From NCBI GenBank assembly GCA_023228875.1, contig JALOAG010000003.1, positions 62,001-126,000 of the forward strand: DNA of 64,000 nt, read 5' to 3'. The DNA is from Bacteroidia bacterium (GTDB taxonomy: Bacteria > Bacteroidota > Bacteroidia > NS11-12g > UBA955). Each line of letters begins with the position of its first letter. Positions within the stretch are counted from its first letter, which is position 1. The notes beneath the pieces were generated by a model, which saw nothing but the letters and a program-made list of their open reading frames with translations, ran no database searches and was not told the DNA's origin. A program made the translations under genes and the position numbers. This document shows, piece after piece, positions 17,348 to 26,258 of the stretch.

Positions 17348-17748
17348 AATTGCTTTACTATCTCTATTTCTTGAATCTGAAAATCAGAACCTATTTGTTT
17401 AAGAAAGATAGTAATTCGAAACTCTTCTTTTTCTGTTTTGTATGAAAAGACAATAAATTTTGAACCGGTATTGGAAGTGCCGTTATGAATAATTTGATTG
17501 CTCTGCGCTTTGTATTGGCTAAAAAATTTCTGCATTACTTGTTTTGCTTGGGCTTTGCTATAAACGCCATCTCCGGTAGGTGTTGTAATTTCAATGCTTG
17601 AACCGAAACTTTCACTCAATTTTTGTGCATCACCGGTATTAAAGGCTTCTGTAATATTTTCAATAGCTCCATTCATTTCCATTGGAAGTGGTTCGTCAGG
17701 AGTGTACAGAGCAAATAAACTCAATAGGAAGGTAATAAACATTGTCAT
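17344..17748 (-). CDS. DUF4783 family exported protein
   Basis: A 134-residue protein with a short N-terminal signal-like segment (MFITFLLSLFALY). The remaining NTF2-like domain has the DUF4783 pattern ITEAFNTGDAQKLSESFG, then GVYSKAQAKQVMQKFFSQ. Function is unknown. The 4-nt overlap with nadC is an arrangement I recall in other Bacteroidota, which suggests conserved co-expression rather than a shared pathway. Confidence 0.82.
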   Translation of the reverse strand: MTMFITFLLSLFALYTPDEPLPMEMNGAIENITEAFNTGDAQKLSESFGSSIEITTPTGDGVYSKAQAKQVMQKFFSQYKAQSNQIIHNGTSNTGSKFIVFSYKTEKEEFRITIFLKQIGSDFQIQEIEIVKQL

Positions 17749-17881
17749 TGTAAATTATTGTTTATGCAAAGTAAAATCAAAAACTTTGCCATATCAATAC
17801 ATTCTCAAAAATAAAATAAACTTTAAGGATAACTAACTTGTATATCAAGCCCTTTCAAGTATTTTTGCCTATTCATATTCA

Positions 17882-18595
17882 ATGCGTACAACAAAGGTTA
17901 AGGTAGTTTTTTTTGATTTAGATAGGACATTGTGGGATTTTGAAAAGAATGCTAATGAGACTTTAGTGGAATTATTTGATGAGTTTAATTTTAGTAATTA
18001 CACTAACCACACTTCACAAGATTTCGTTGATTCTTTTCGCAAACATACACACAGTCTTTGGCAAGAATATGAACAAGGAATCATTGATAAACAGACACTG
18101 CGTGAAAGGCGTTTCCAATTAGCAATGGAAGATATCGCTGTTCCTTTACATAACCGCCCTGTTCTGATGTGGAATCATTTTCTTGAAAGATGTCCCTACA
18201 GAACAAACTTGTTGCCTGGTACTCATGAAGTACTGAACTCGTTGTCTCAACACTATCCATTGTATATAATTACAAATGGATTTACAGAGATTCAGCGAAC
18301 TAAATTAGAGAATACAGGCTTGTTAGGATTCTTTAATGATGTAATTATTTCAGAAGAAGTCGGGTGCAAAAAACCCGAAAAAGCAATTTTTGAGTTGGCT
18401 CTGAAACGAGCAGGGATTGTGAATTCCCAAGACGCATTAATGATTGGCGATAGTCTTGAACATGATGTGTTAGGGGCTATGAATGCCGGCTTGCAAGCTG
18501 TTTGGATGAATAGCCAATTATTGAATAAGCATCCGGATTTTGCAGAAATTAAAACAATTTCGTCATTACATGAGTTGAAGCATATTTTGCTTTAA
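17882..18595 (+). CDS. YjjG-family noncanonical pyrimidine nucleotidase (HAD)
   Basis: A 237-residue HAD-superfamily hydrolase. Motif I is FFDLDRTLWDFEKNA (nucleophile Asp near residue 12). Motif II is the IITNGFTEIQ serine/threonine region, motif III the lysine in GCKKPEKAIFEL, and motif IV is MIGDSLEHDVLGAMNAG. The cap sequence fits the YjjG group, which hydrolyses noncanonical pyrimidine nucleoside monophosphates. It overlaps the convergent ytxJ-like gene by 4 nt at the stop codons. ATG 17882 is the first in-frame start. Confidence 0.88.
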   Translation: MRTTKVKVVFFDLDRTLWDFEKNANETLVELFDEFNFSNYTNHTSQDFVDSFRKHTHSLWQEYEQGIIDKQTLRERRFQLAMEDIAVPLHNRPVLMWNHFLERCPYRTNLLPGTHEVLNSLSQHYPLYIITNGFTEIQRTKLENTGLLGFFNDVIISEEVGCKKPEKAIFELALKRAGIVNSQDALMIGDSLEHDVLGAMNAGLQAVWMNSQLLNKHPDFAEIKTISSLHELKHILL

Positions 18596-18924
18596 TTAGC
18601 TATTTTTTGCAATATCTCTGATGGGATAATATCTGAATGGGAAGCATTGAATGTACATTGACCATTCTTGATTATCAAAATTTGAGGTGATTGATGCTGC
18701 ACCGCAAAGACAGTTGCAATGTTGTTTGAAATATCCCTAAACTTTAGCAAGTCCAGATAATAGAAATCTATTTTTGAATTTGCAAATTCAGTATCTGATT
18801 CCACTTTTTTAAGAGCAGTACGACTGACCGGACAGCGAGTGCTGTGTTTGAATATCAGAGAGAATCCTAGTTTTGTTTGTATCGCTTCGACTTGTTCGAG
18901 TGTTTCGAGTACAATCTTATTCAT
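18592..18924 (-). CDS. ytxJ: Bacillithiol-system redox protein YtxJ (DUF2847)
   Basis: A 110-residue monothiol thioredoxin-like protein. The single active cysteine (about Cys31) sits in IFKHSTRCPVSRTAL, the characteristic YtxJ motif. YtxJ family proteins are linked to bacillithiol, which many Bacteroidota use. The frame extends upstream to 18957, but ATG 18924 gives the family length and overlaps the end of the small lipoprotein gene by 8 nt, implying translational coupling. It is convergent with yjjG. Confidence 0.85.
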   Translation of the reverse strand: MNKIVLETLEQVEAIQTKLGFSLIFKHSTRCPVSRTALKKVESDTEFANSKIDFYYLDLLKFRDISNNIATVFAVQHQSPQILIIKNGQCTFNASHSDIIPSEILQKIAN

Positions 18925-19051
18925 GAGTAGCGTTTGGGTGTTGCAAACTTGTTTCATTTACTTTGGGACAATGATCTTTTCTTGAGGCACATGAAGAAAG
19001 TATTAATATTGCAATTGCTACAGATAATGAAAGGGAGAAAAAGTTTTTCAT
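18917..19051 (-). CDS. Small lipoprotein, unknown function
   Basis: A 44-residue peptide. KNFFSLSLSVAIAILILSSC is a full lipoprotein signal with the lipobox cysteine at residue 21. That leaves a mature tail of only 24 residues with one more cysteine and two histidines. It overlaps the start of ytxJ by 8 nt. The frame is open further upstream to 19258, but that runs through the divergent methyltransferase gene and lacks a signal sequence at its start. The only support is the lipobox and the coupling, so the call is moderate. Confidence 0.6.
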   Translation of the reverse strand: MKNFFSLSLSVAIAILILSSCASRKDHCPKVNETSLQHPNATHE

Positions 19052-19079
19052 TTGTTCAAATTTTACGCCTGCAAAGTAA

Positions 19080-20309
19080 ATGTATTTTTCAATAGCATTA
19101 ACAAAAGAAACGTTAGAGGAGTATAGGGCATTGCTTTCTAATAACAAACTCAGTGAGTTAGATTTTGTTTTTAGACACAAAAATATGCCTGTCGAAGTCC
19201 GTTCATTTCTTGCTGCACAGATTAAATTGAGAAAAAAGGCTGAAAAGAAACATCCCAATTTCTTTAAGAGTTGTTGTTTTTATCTTGAACAAGCCCTCGA
19301 ACAAAGTACAGCTTATTGGGTTGCTAGGCATAAAGCTGCTTTGTTTCAACAAAATAGTACTTTGTTGGTTTGTGATTTAACCGGTGGTATGGGGGCAGAG
19401 TCTGTTGCTTTTGCAGATAATGGAAACCAAGTAGTTTATATTGAACCTCACAAGGAATTATTTGATATTTCTAACTATAACTTTGAGCGACTCGGATTAT
19501 CTGCTCAGATAGAGTTAATGAATACAAATGCCGAAGATTTTTTATTGCAAAATGTCTCAGCCTTTGATTTAACTCTGTTAGACCCGGACAGGAGGGCACA
19601 AGGTGTACGAGATTTTACACTTGAAAACTCTTCTCCTAATCCTTTGTTGTTAGAAGAAGAAATTTTGAAAAAATCAAGAAAATTGTTAGTTAAACATTCA
19701 CCTTTAATTGATATTCAGTATTTGCGAGAACAATTCAACTTTTTACAAACAGTGTTTGTTTTTTCATTTCGAAATGAAGTAAAAGAAGTAACAACTTTGC
19801 ATACACGTGGAGATGTCAATGATACAAAAGTTGTATGTATTTGTATTAATAGTAAAGGTGTAAAGTCAGTTGTAGCATTTAATGAGAATGCAGATAAGCA
19901 TATAACTCATGTGAACTCTGGCTGTAAGGAGTATTTTTTTGAACCGGATAAAGCAATTATTAAATCAGGGTATGCATCTTTATATGCATCAAGACTTGGT
20001 TTGGAATCGATTTCACCGGGGATTCCATATTTCACTTCAGAAAATGTACCGCATAATTTTATAGGGAGAATATTTGAAGTGAAAGAGGTTGTTAAATATA
20101 ACAATCAGTCAATCAAAGAGATTTTAAATAAATACAAAATTGTTAAAGCTTCAATTGGAGCACGCGGTTTTTCACTCAAAGCCGATGAGATAGAGAAAAA
20201 ATTTCAATTAAAACCGGATGATACCCATCACTTGTTTTTCTATATAAACAAAGATGGCGAGAAGGAAGTGGTTTTGTGTGAAACTTATTTGCCGAAAGCT
20301 TCGATATAA
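19080..20309 (+). CDS. Class I SAM-dependent methyltransferase with THUMP-like C-terminal domain
   Basis: A 409-residue protein. An N-terminal helical region (1-90) is followed by a Rossmann methyltransferase core. The SAM-binding loop is LLVCDLTGGMGAESVAFA (about 94-110), the acidic strand end is VVYIEPHKELF, and the substrate-side motif is LTLLDPDRRAQGVRDF. The C-terminal 90 residues (PHNFIGRIFEVKEVVKYNNQ to the end) fit the THUMP-like domain found in this Bacteroidota family. The substrate is probably an RNA but is unproven. Its stop overlaps the convergent hemD gene by 25 nt. Confidence 0.82.
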   Translation: MYFSIALTKETLEEYRALLSNNKLSELDFVFRHKNMPVEVRSFLAAQIKLRKKAEKKHPNFFKSCCFYLEQALEQSTAYWVARHKAALFQQNSTLLVCDLTGGMGAESVAFADNGNQVVYIEPHKELFDISNYNFERLGLSAQIELMNTNAEDFLLQNVSAFDLTLLDPDRRAQGVRDFTLENSSPNPLLLEEEILKKSRKLLVKHSPLIDIQYLREQFNFLQTVFVFSFRNEVKEVTTLHTRGDVNDTKVVCICINSKGVKSVVAFNENADKHITHVNSGCKEYFFEPDKAIIKSGYASLYASRLGLESISPGIPYFTSENVPHNFIGRIFEVKEVVKYNNQSIKEILNKYKIVKASIGARGFSLKADEIEKKFQLKPDDTHHLFFYINKDGEKEVVLCETYLPKASI

Positions 20310-21046
20310 TTTTCAATAGCCTTTACAATGCTCGGAGCTTCAGGAGTAGGAGCCGGTATTTGACAATTTAGACCTGCTTCTTCAATGGCTTGCAATGTAG
20401 TTTGCCCAAAAGCAGCAAGCCTTGTGTTATTTTGTTTGAACTGAGGGAAATTATCATAAAGGGATTTGATATCTGCCGGGCTAAAGAACACTATAATGTC
20501 ATAAAAAACATTTTCCAAATCGGATAAGTCAGCTGAAACTGTATAATACATTATTGCTTCTGTAAACTGTAACCCTTGTTTAGTCAGAAAGTCCGGAATC
20601 ATTGGTTTTCTGATATCAGAACAAGCAAATAAAAAATTCTCTTTCTTATGTGTGTTTAAGAGTTTAAGAAAAAAGTTATCTCCCTTCTTTTTTGGGAAAA
20701 ACACTTTCCTTTTTCTCATTAATATATAGTGCTGAATATAATTAGCAATTGCTTCGTTTGTACAGAAATATTTGAATTCAATTGGTAGTGTAACGCGCAT
20801 TTCATCGCATATTCTAAAGAAGTGGTCAACGCCATTTTTGGAAGTAAGAATGACAGCGGTATGATCTAAAATCGAAATGCTCCTTTTTCTTAATTCTCTG
20901 GCTGGTACCGGGTCAATTTGAATAAACGGACGAAAGTCAACCTTGAGTTTGTATTTTGCAATTAAATCATCGTAGATAGTTTTTGAGCCTTCAGGCTTAG
21001 GTTGTGAAACAAGGATTGTCTTAACTTTTAAAGGGTTCTCATTCAT
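20285..21046 (-). CDS. hemD: Uroporphyrinogen-III synthase
   Basis: A 253-residue HemD-family enzyme, which cyclises hydroxymethylbilane to uroporphyrinogen III in tetrapyrrole synthesis. The family is weakly conserved. Evidence includes KTILVSQPKPEGS at the start, FIQIDPVPARELRKRSISIL, AVILTSKNGVDHFFRICDEM, IIVFFSPADIKSLYDNF-type strand and LAAFGQTTLQAIEEAGL. It overlaps DUF4271 by 4 nt (ATGA), an association familiar in Bacteroidota, and is last in an OsmC-Omp85-DUF4271-hemD series. Confidence 0.85.
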   Translation of the reverse strand: MNENPLKVKTILVSQPKPEGSKTIYDDLIAKYKLKVDFRPFIQIDPVPARELRKRSISILDHTAVILTSKNGVDHFFRICDEMRVTLPIEFKYFCTNEAIANYIQHYILMRKRKVFFPKKKGDNFFLKLLNTHKKENFLFACSDIRKPMIPDFLTKQGLQFTEAIMYYTVSADLSDLENVFYDIIVFFSPADIKSLYDNFPQFKQNNTRLAAFGQTTLQAIEEAGLNCQIPAPTPEAPSIVKAIENYIEAFGK

Positions 21047-21984
21047 ATTTCTATATAGCCACTAATCCATTTAATACCTATTAATAATAGGGGAATTTCC
21101 AGGGTGCAAAGATAAATAATTAAATAGATTAATTGTCTTTGTTCAAAACGTAGGCATAAAAATACTCCTCTAAGTGTTCTTGTTGAATATAATGTAATGA
21201 TAATCAATATGGTAGTTGCGAAGTGTTCGTAAAGATTTACTTTTAGAAAAGAGAGTGAAAAAATAATAATAGGAAATCCGATGAGTGATAGGTTATATAA
21301 AGTGTTAAGAGATATAATATTAAATGCACCCATGATATCAGCAAAATCCAATGAATGTGCTATTACGGTTTGAATAAATCTTAATCCAAAAAATACGCAT
21401 ACAAACAATAGGAAGCCTATAAATGCTATGAAATAATTGTATGCAATATAAGGGGAAATGAGTGTGATGAGAGGGGTAGCAATAAGACTGGATATAAAAA
21501 CTGAGCTAATCAAAAATGGTAGAGTTTTGTTTGTGTCAAACCATGACGTGTCATTTGAGAGTAATTCAGATAGCCCTGAAACTCCATAAAAAGCCCTGAG
21601 CTGGAGTTTGAATTTGAATGGAATGAACCTTGAATAAAAAATAAGTAGGACAACGAAGATAAAAAACAGAAGATAGTAGTAGTTGAAATTTGTTACCTGA
21701 GTGCGGAGATGCTGATCGTTTGTTATGCTTGCTTCTTGCTGTCTGCTGTTATGAAAATAATAGGGATTGATGATACGTGCAGAGTCAACCGTGTTCCAAT
21801 TTCTAATGGAATCTTTATTTAATTTTTCTTGTTTCTTATACTCTACACGTGGAGTTGCATTCTGACTTGAGTCTTTTTGCGTGCTGTCAGCCATGTTACT
21901 GTTTATGTGTGCTAATGAGTCTGATTGAGCAATTGAGAGCAAGTTGTTGATTATGAATAATATTACAAAAGCTAAAAATCTCAT
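21043..21984 (-). CDS. DUF4271 integral membrane protein
   Basis: A 313-residue protein. It has an N-terminal leader, a polar region (about 20-100), then several hydrophobic segments (LLFFIFVVLLIFYSRF; LPFLISSVFISSLIATPLI; FIAFIGFLLFVCVFFGL; LIGFPIIIFSLSFL; LIYLCTLEIPLLLIGI). This matches the DUF4271 family of unknown function. It overlaps hemD by 4 nt and follows the Omp85 gene by 9 nt. A role in the envelope is an inference from topology only. Confidence 0.83.
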   Translation of the reverse strand: MRFLAFVILFIINNLLSIAQSDSLAHINSNMADSTQKDSSQNATPRVEYKKQEKLNKDSIRNWNTVDSARIINPYYFHNSRQQEASITNDQHLRTQVTNFNYYYLLFFIFVVLLIFYSRFIPFKFKLQLRAFYGVSGLSELLSNDTSWFDTNKTLPFLISSVFISSLIATPLITLISPYIAYNYFIAFIGFLLFVCVFFGLRFIQTVIAHSLDFADIMGAFNIISLNTLYNLSLIGFPIIIFSLSFLKVNLYEHFATTILIIITLYSTRTLRGVFLCLRFEQRQLIYLIIYLCTLEIPLLLIGIKWISGYIEI

Positions 21985-21993
21985 TACTGTGTA

Positions 21994-23772
21994 TTAGAAA
22001 AGTCCGATTAAACCAAAGTGAAATTTACCTGATTGAAATTTAATTGGATTCTGATTCTCTCGACCCAACGCATAGGCAAGTGTAAGAACCCCAACACCTG
22101 TTTCTAAATTTGCTCCAAATCCGAACCCAAATGGGAAGTCATGTTTAGTGTTCGTTCTTGTCATACTCTTGTCTTCATAATATGCTCCATTCCAAAATGC
22201 AAAGATGTTGGCATTTTGGCTCAACAAATATCGATATTCTAATGTAACCATAGTGTAATTGGACGCAAATAGAGATTGTTCATTAAAACCGCGCAAAGAA
22301 TAAACTCCACCAAAACGAATAAGTTCGTTGAAAAAGATTGTCGGTGAATATATTCCTTCGCTTTGTGCAGATGTTTTGATAGTGCTTGTTTTGCCAATTT
22401 GTGTGTACTTTTCAATCAATAGGCGATATCTGTATTGTAACATATTCATACGTATTGAGTCATATATATTAAAGAACTCGCCTCCCGAGTTTTTGAGTGC
22501 TAATGCGTTAATTCTGGAATCTTTGCGTATTGATTTTGTTCCAATTAATGCACTGCTTTCAATTCTGTAACCTTTACGTGGATTAAAGATATAATCAAGT
22601 CGGTTGAAAATTACTTCAACTCCATAGTTTCTTACTGTAATGGGCTGAATATCGGGAATCTTTTTTGTGGCTTTTATTTGATTGGTGTCAACGGAAATCA
22701 GAGAGGTTCCTTGGTTTTCAAAGAAAAATTTCAATTTGTCTTTGCCATTCATCGCATAACTAATTCCCAATCTTCCTTGCATCTGTGAAAATAAGGTGTC
22801 ATATTTTAATCCGCTTCCCCCAATTTCTAACCCTATGTTACTGCCAAATATATAAGGTATTTCTGTTATGAGTTTGAATTCCTGAGAGCGTTCATTAAAG
22901 AATCTAATGTTCGCATCCAATGATTGCCCACCTTTGAACATATTACCCAATTTAATGCGAAGTTCACCTGTAATAAGCAATTTATTAGTCGAACTACTGC
23001 CTGTGGATGGAGGGGCGAAACCTATAATACCATCTACAAAATCATTGTTTTTATGCTCGAGATATAACATTGGTTTTGCTCTGTTTCCAATAAAAACAAT
23101 GGTGCTGGGTTGTGTCAGTTTTATAAAGGGCAGCGTACGCAATAGTTTGTCAATTTCCTTCACTAAACTTTCATTATAGGGGTTGTTCGGCTTTATTTGA
23201 GTTAATGCTGCAAGGTATCTTGGGCTGACTTTAGCATTGCCTTGTACTTCTATGGAGTCAAAGAGTATTTGTTGCCCTTTGTTAACTAATACTCTTGCGA
23301 AAATATCTTGTTCTACAATGTCAATTATTTGCAGTCTGGTGGACACAAAAGGATGTCCGCGGTTTTCCCAGTAGCGTGTTATTTGAGAGAAAATTGACTG
23401 AATGTCAGATGACGAAAAAGGAATATTTTGAATTGAATCGGATAGGTTTAACAGGCGTAGTGTTTCCTTATCAAAACTTAATGTAGCATTACTGATTTTA
23501 TTGCCAATATGAAAGAAAATAATCCATTTGGGAATTTGTTTACTAATTCTGTCCACACCTGCTTCCAGAAATCCCTGCATGTTTAGGCTGTCTTTTATCC
23601 TTGAGATAATAAAGGGGGCTTCAGTTTCAGTTGTACTGATGTCTTGGAGAAAGTTGCTTGGATTATCAGTTTGAAATGAGAGGGTGATTGAGTTCGTGTC
23701 TTGTGAAAATAGCTTGCTATCACCACAGAGATGTAAAATTAAAATCGAATATAAAACAACATATCGTAGCAA
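21994..23772 (-). CDS. BamA/TamA-family (Omp85) outer-membrane protein
   Basis: A 592-residue outer-membrane protein with a signal segment. One or two POTRA-like domains lie around residues 120-215 (LFDSIEVQGNAKVSPRYLA and YNESLVKEIDKLLRTLPFI). A C-terminal Omp85 barrel follows, seen in LDYIFNPRKGYRIESSALIG, LIRFGGVYSLRGFNEQSLFA (the conserved RGF motif) and the final FHFGLIGLF. Omp85 proteins insert barrel proteins or move substrates across the outer membrane. It has fewer POTRAs than BamA, so this is an accessory member. The start is TTG at 23772, 24 nt after the OsmC stop. Confidence 0.85.
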   Translation of the reverse strand: MLRYVVLYSILILHLCGDSKLFSQDTNSITLSFQTDNPSNFLQDISTTETEAPFIISRIKDSLNMQGFLEAGVDRISKQIPKWIIFFHIGNKISNATLSFDKETLRLLNLSDSIQNIPFSSSDIQSIFSQITRYWENRGHPFVSTRLQIIDIVEQDIFARVLVNKGQQILFDSIEVQGNAKVSPRYLAALTQIKPNNPYNESLVKEIDKLLRTLPFIKLTQPSTIVFIGNRAKPMLYLEHKNNDFVDGIIGFAPPSTGSSSTNKLLITGELRIKLGNMFKGGQSLDANIRFFNERSQEFKLITEIPYIFGSNIGLEIGGSGLKYDTLFSQMQGRLGISYAMNGKDKLKFFFENQGTSLISVDTNQIKATKKIPDIQPITVRNYGVEVIFNRLDYIFNPRKGYRIESSALIGTKSIRKDSRINALALKNSGGEFFNIYDSIRMNMLQYRYRLLIEKYTQIGKTSTIKTSAQSEGIYSPTIFFNELIRFGGVYSLRGFNEQSLFASNYTMVTLEYRYLLSQNANIFAFWNGAYYEDKSMTRTNTKHDFPFGFGFGANLETGVGVLTLAYALGRENQNPIKFQSGKFHFGLIGLF

Positions 23773-23796
23773 TTTGCGAGTATTTCTTTCTTTGCC

Positions 23797-24207
23797 TTAA
23801 ACAAAGTTAAAAGTGATTTTCTGTTCAATTTCGGGTGATAGACTTAGCGCAACAGGGCAAGTCTTGGCACTTCGCATTAATGCTTCTTTACTGTTTGCAT
23901 TGCCATTGCGTAAAAGGATGTCGAATTCAATTTCTATACCTACAACCCTGCGTGGAGGCTCAGTTGACATTTTCTTTAAAACCCGAGCTTTGCTTCCATC
24001 AATGAATATACCGCTTGTTTTTGCATAGATTCCCATGATTGTAAACATGCAAGCAGCCAATGAAGTTGCAAGTAAATCAGTGGGTGAAAATGCTTCACCT
24101 TTTCCTTGGTTATCAGTTGGGGCATCTGTGATGAAGGTTTGAGAGGATTTTACATGTGTAAGTTCACATCTTAACTCCCCATTATATGTTACGATTGATG
24201 TACTCAT
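23797..24207 (-). CDS. OsmC-family peroxide-reducing protein
   Basis: A 136-residue OsmC/Ohr-fold protein, dimeric thiol peroxidases acting on organic hydroperoxides. Family features are TDAPTDNQGKGEAFSPTDLL, LAACMFTIMGIYAKTSG (first catalytic cysteine), a region around PPRRVVGIEIEFDI, and AKTCPVALSLSPEI (second cysteine). Both redox cysteines are present. It is first in the minus-strand series leading to the Omp85 protein and is divergent from the gene at 24272. Confidence 0.9.
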   Translation of the reverse strand: MSTSIVTYNGELRCELTHVKSSQTFITDAPTDNQGKGEAFSPTDLLATSLAACMFTIMGIYAKTSGIFIDGSKARVLKKMSTEPPRRVVGIEIEFDILLRNGNANSKEALMRSAKTCPVALSLSPEIEQKITFNFV

Positions 24208-24220
24208 TATTAATATTGTT

Positions 24221-24228
24221 TACCTTTG
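24221..24228 (+). promoter_or_regulatory. Bacteroidota -7 box upstream of the 24272 gene and lipA
   Basis: TACCTTTG matches TAnnTTTG, 43 nt before the TTG start at 24272, in the gap between divergent genes. A TTG occurs 23 nt upstream of it as a possible -33 element. Confidence 0.55.
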
Positions 24229-24271
24229 CTGTTGGAAACTTCAAAATTACAGATAAACAATCAACCAGCCC

Positions 24272-24997
24272 TTGAGCCTAAAAAAAATCTTTGGTTTTAT
24301 AGTGTTTAGTTTGTTGACCTATAATGTCAGCTTGGGACAAGAGTACATTATTACTTCAAGTCTCCATTTGAATAATAGAGGCAGTGGTTTGGGTTTTGGT
24401 GTAAGAGAGAAGAACAAGAAAAAAGTCAATTCGGTTTATGAGTTTCACGTCATGAATTTGAAATCGTTTAAAGAACTTACCATTTCAAATGTCGGAATGG
24501 CAAATTCAAGCCAAGAACCGGGAACTTTTAAATATGGTAAGATTAATCAAGTACTTCAGTTTAGATTCGGATATGGCAAAGAAGTCTCTTTAGCTAAAAG
24601 ACCTGATAAAAATGCAATTGGTATCATTTGGAACTCAACAGCCGGATTGAATTTGGCTTTTCAGATTCCTGTATTTATTGATTATAATACACCGGGTCAA
24701 AATGAAAATGGTTTTATAACAGTTCGATATGACCCTGAAGTGCACGAACGGCCTAATATTATTCAATCACATTCTTATTACAACGGATTATCAGGCTCTA
24801 AGTTTATTCCATCTTTGTTTTTGAAACAAGGACTCATTATGGAATTTGGTAACTACGCAAATTCTCCAAGTAGATTGGAATCAGGATTAATTTTGGATGC
24901 TTTCCCGATTCAGCCTCAGATAATGTATAACCAAAAACTGCCTCACTTTTTTCTTTCTTTTTATGTTAGCTTTGCACTCCTAAATTTTGAGATATGA
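24272..24997 (+). CDS. Exported probable outer-membrane beta-barrel protein, unknown function
   Basis: A 241-residue protein with an N-terminal signal peptide ([20 protein letters not shown]). The rest alternates polar and aromatic residues, as in small outer-membrane barrels ([36 protein letters not shown]), and ends in [16 protein letters not shown], consistent with a final barrel strand. I recognise the general type, frequent in Bacteroidota, but no named family. The only available start is TTG at 24272. Its end overlaps lipA by 4 nt (ATGA), so the two are co-expressed. Confidence 0.72.
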   Translation: MSLKKIFGFIVFSLLTYNVSLGQEYIITSSLHLNNRGSGLGFGVREKNKKKVNSVYEFHVMNLKSFKELTISNVGMANSSQEPGTFKYGKINQVLQFRFGYGKEVSLAKRPDKNAIGIIWNSTAGLNLAFQIPVFIDYNTPGQNENGFITVRYDPEVHERPNIIQSHSYYNGLSGSKFIPSLFLKQGLIMEFGNYANSPSRLESGLILDAFPIQPQIMYNQKLPHFFLSFYVSFALLNFEI

Positions 24998-25863
24998 ACG
25001 AATTGGTAGAGGAAAAGAAACAGGACAGAATAATCAAGCCTGATTGGCTTAAAATCAAAATACCATCCGGAGAAAACTATTCAAAAATAAAGGCAATTAC
25101 TCGAGATAATAACCTGCATACAATTTGTGAATCAGGTAAATGCCCAAATATTGCAGAGTGTTGGGGACGCGGTACGGCTACTTTTATGATTCTCGGAAAT
25201 GTTTGCACTCGCTCTTGTTCATTTTGTGCTGTGCAAACAGGTCGCCCGACTCACTATGATATGGACGAGCCATTCAGGGTGGCTGATGCAATCCACAAAA
25301 TGGGAGTCAAGCATGCTGTAATAACGTCTGTGAATCGCGATGAACTCAAAGATAAAGGTGCAACCGTTTGGGCTGACACTATTCGTGAAGTAAAAAAACT
25401 TAATCCTAATACCACTATTGAAACACTCATACCCGATTTCAAAGCTCTGTGGGATTTGCTGTATATGGTAATTGACGAAAAGCCGCATGTTGTTTCACAT
25501 AATATGGAAACCGTAAAAAGACTTTATAGAATTGTTCGCCCTCAAGCCAAGTATGAAAGAAGTTTGGAACAAATTCAAAGAACAAAAGAAAGAGGAGCCA
25601 GAACTAAATCAGGAATTATGCTCGGATTAGGCGAAACACCTGATGAAGTATATGAAGCAATGGACGATTTGGTTGCACACGGATGCGAAGTCCTTACCTT
25701 AGGCCAATATTTACAACCTACAAAGATGCATTTGGAAGTGAAAGAATATGTAACCCCTGACAAATTCGCACATTATAAAGAAGAAGGACTTAGAAGAGGG
25801 TTTGAAATTGTTGAGAGTGGTGCACGAGTGAGGTCTTCATATCATGCAGAAAAACATATATGA
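24994..25863 (+). CDS. lipA: Lipoyl synthase
   Basis: A 289-residue radical-SAM enzyme that inserts two sulfurs into octanoyl groups on lipoyl domains. Both Fe-S sites are visible. The auxiliary cluster cysteines are in [20 protein letters not shown] and the radical-SAM CxxxCxxC is in [15 protein letters not shown]. The C-terminal RSSYHAE serine that ligates the auxiliary cluster is also present. [17 protein letters not shown] and [11 protein letters not shown] segments are as expected. It overlaps the upstream barrel gene by 4 nt. lipB is not in this window. Confidence 0.97.
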   Translation: MNELVEEKKQDRIIKPDWLKIKIPSGENYSKIKAITRDNNLHTICESGKCPNIAECWGRGTATFMILGNVCTRSCSFCAVQTGRPTHYDMDEPFRVADAIHKMGVKHAVITSVNRDELKDKGATVWADTIREVKKLNPNTTIETLIPDFKALWDLLYMVIDEKPHVVSHNMETVKRLYRIVRPQAKYERSLEQIQRTKERGARTKSGIMLGLGETPDEVYEAMDDLVAHGCEVLTLGQYLQPTKMHLEVKEYVTPDKFAHYKEEGLRRGFEIVESGARVRSSYHAEKHI

Positions 25864-26222
25864 GTTCCTCTATTAAGGAATCTTCTCATTTAAACTCTTT
25901 TTTATTATAGACCGTGTTCTTTTAGCAGGCATTACAATGATGTGCTGATATTTGTTGTAGTGCGTTTGTAATTGATAGTGTAGTGAAGAGGGTAGAGCTT
26001 CCTAATATTTCGTTTAAGAAAACCATATACAGTCTTATTCGTAAATTTAAACATTGGATTATTCAGTTTATATTCAGGCTTAGTCCTATATAATTCTAAA
26101 AATTTGTTTTATCGATTAAATGTTATCAAACATATACAATCTGTTATATTAGTCTATTCGATTAATGCAGTAGTATATTGACAAAGTATATTTCTTAAAG
26201 GGGTTAAGTAATTGTTCTACAT
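25864..26222 (+). other. Noncoding gap before the PKD giant gene
   Basis: These 359 bp are strongly AT-rich and hold no credible coding frame, tRNA or repeat. Only a weak TTCCT/AGGAA inverted pair just after lipA and a -7 box at its right end (26218-26225) were seen. It probably contains the promoter region and leader control for the large surface protein. Confidence 0.5.
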
Positions 26223-26225
26223 TTG
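26218..26225 (+). promoter_or_regulatory. Bacteroidota -7 box upstream of the PKD giant gene
   Basis: TACATTTG matches TAnnTTTG, 33 nt before ATG 26259. It overlaps an in-frame TTG at 26223, which argues that translation begins at the ATG and not at that TTG. Confidence 0.55.
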
Positions 26226-26258
26226 GCTTTTAAAAAATTAAATAATTATATCATAGTC

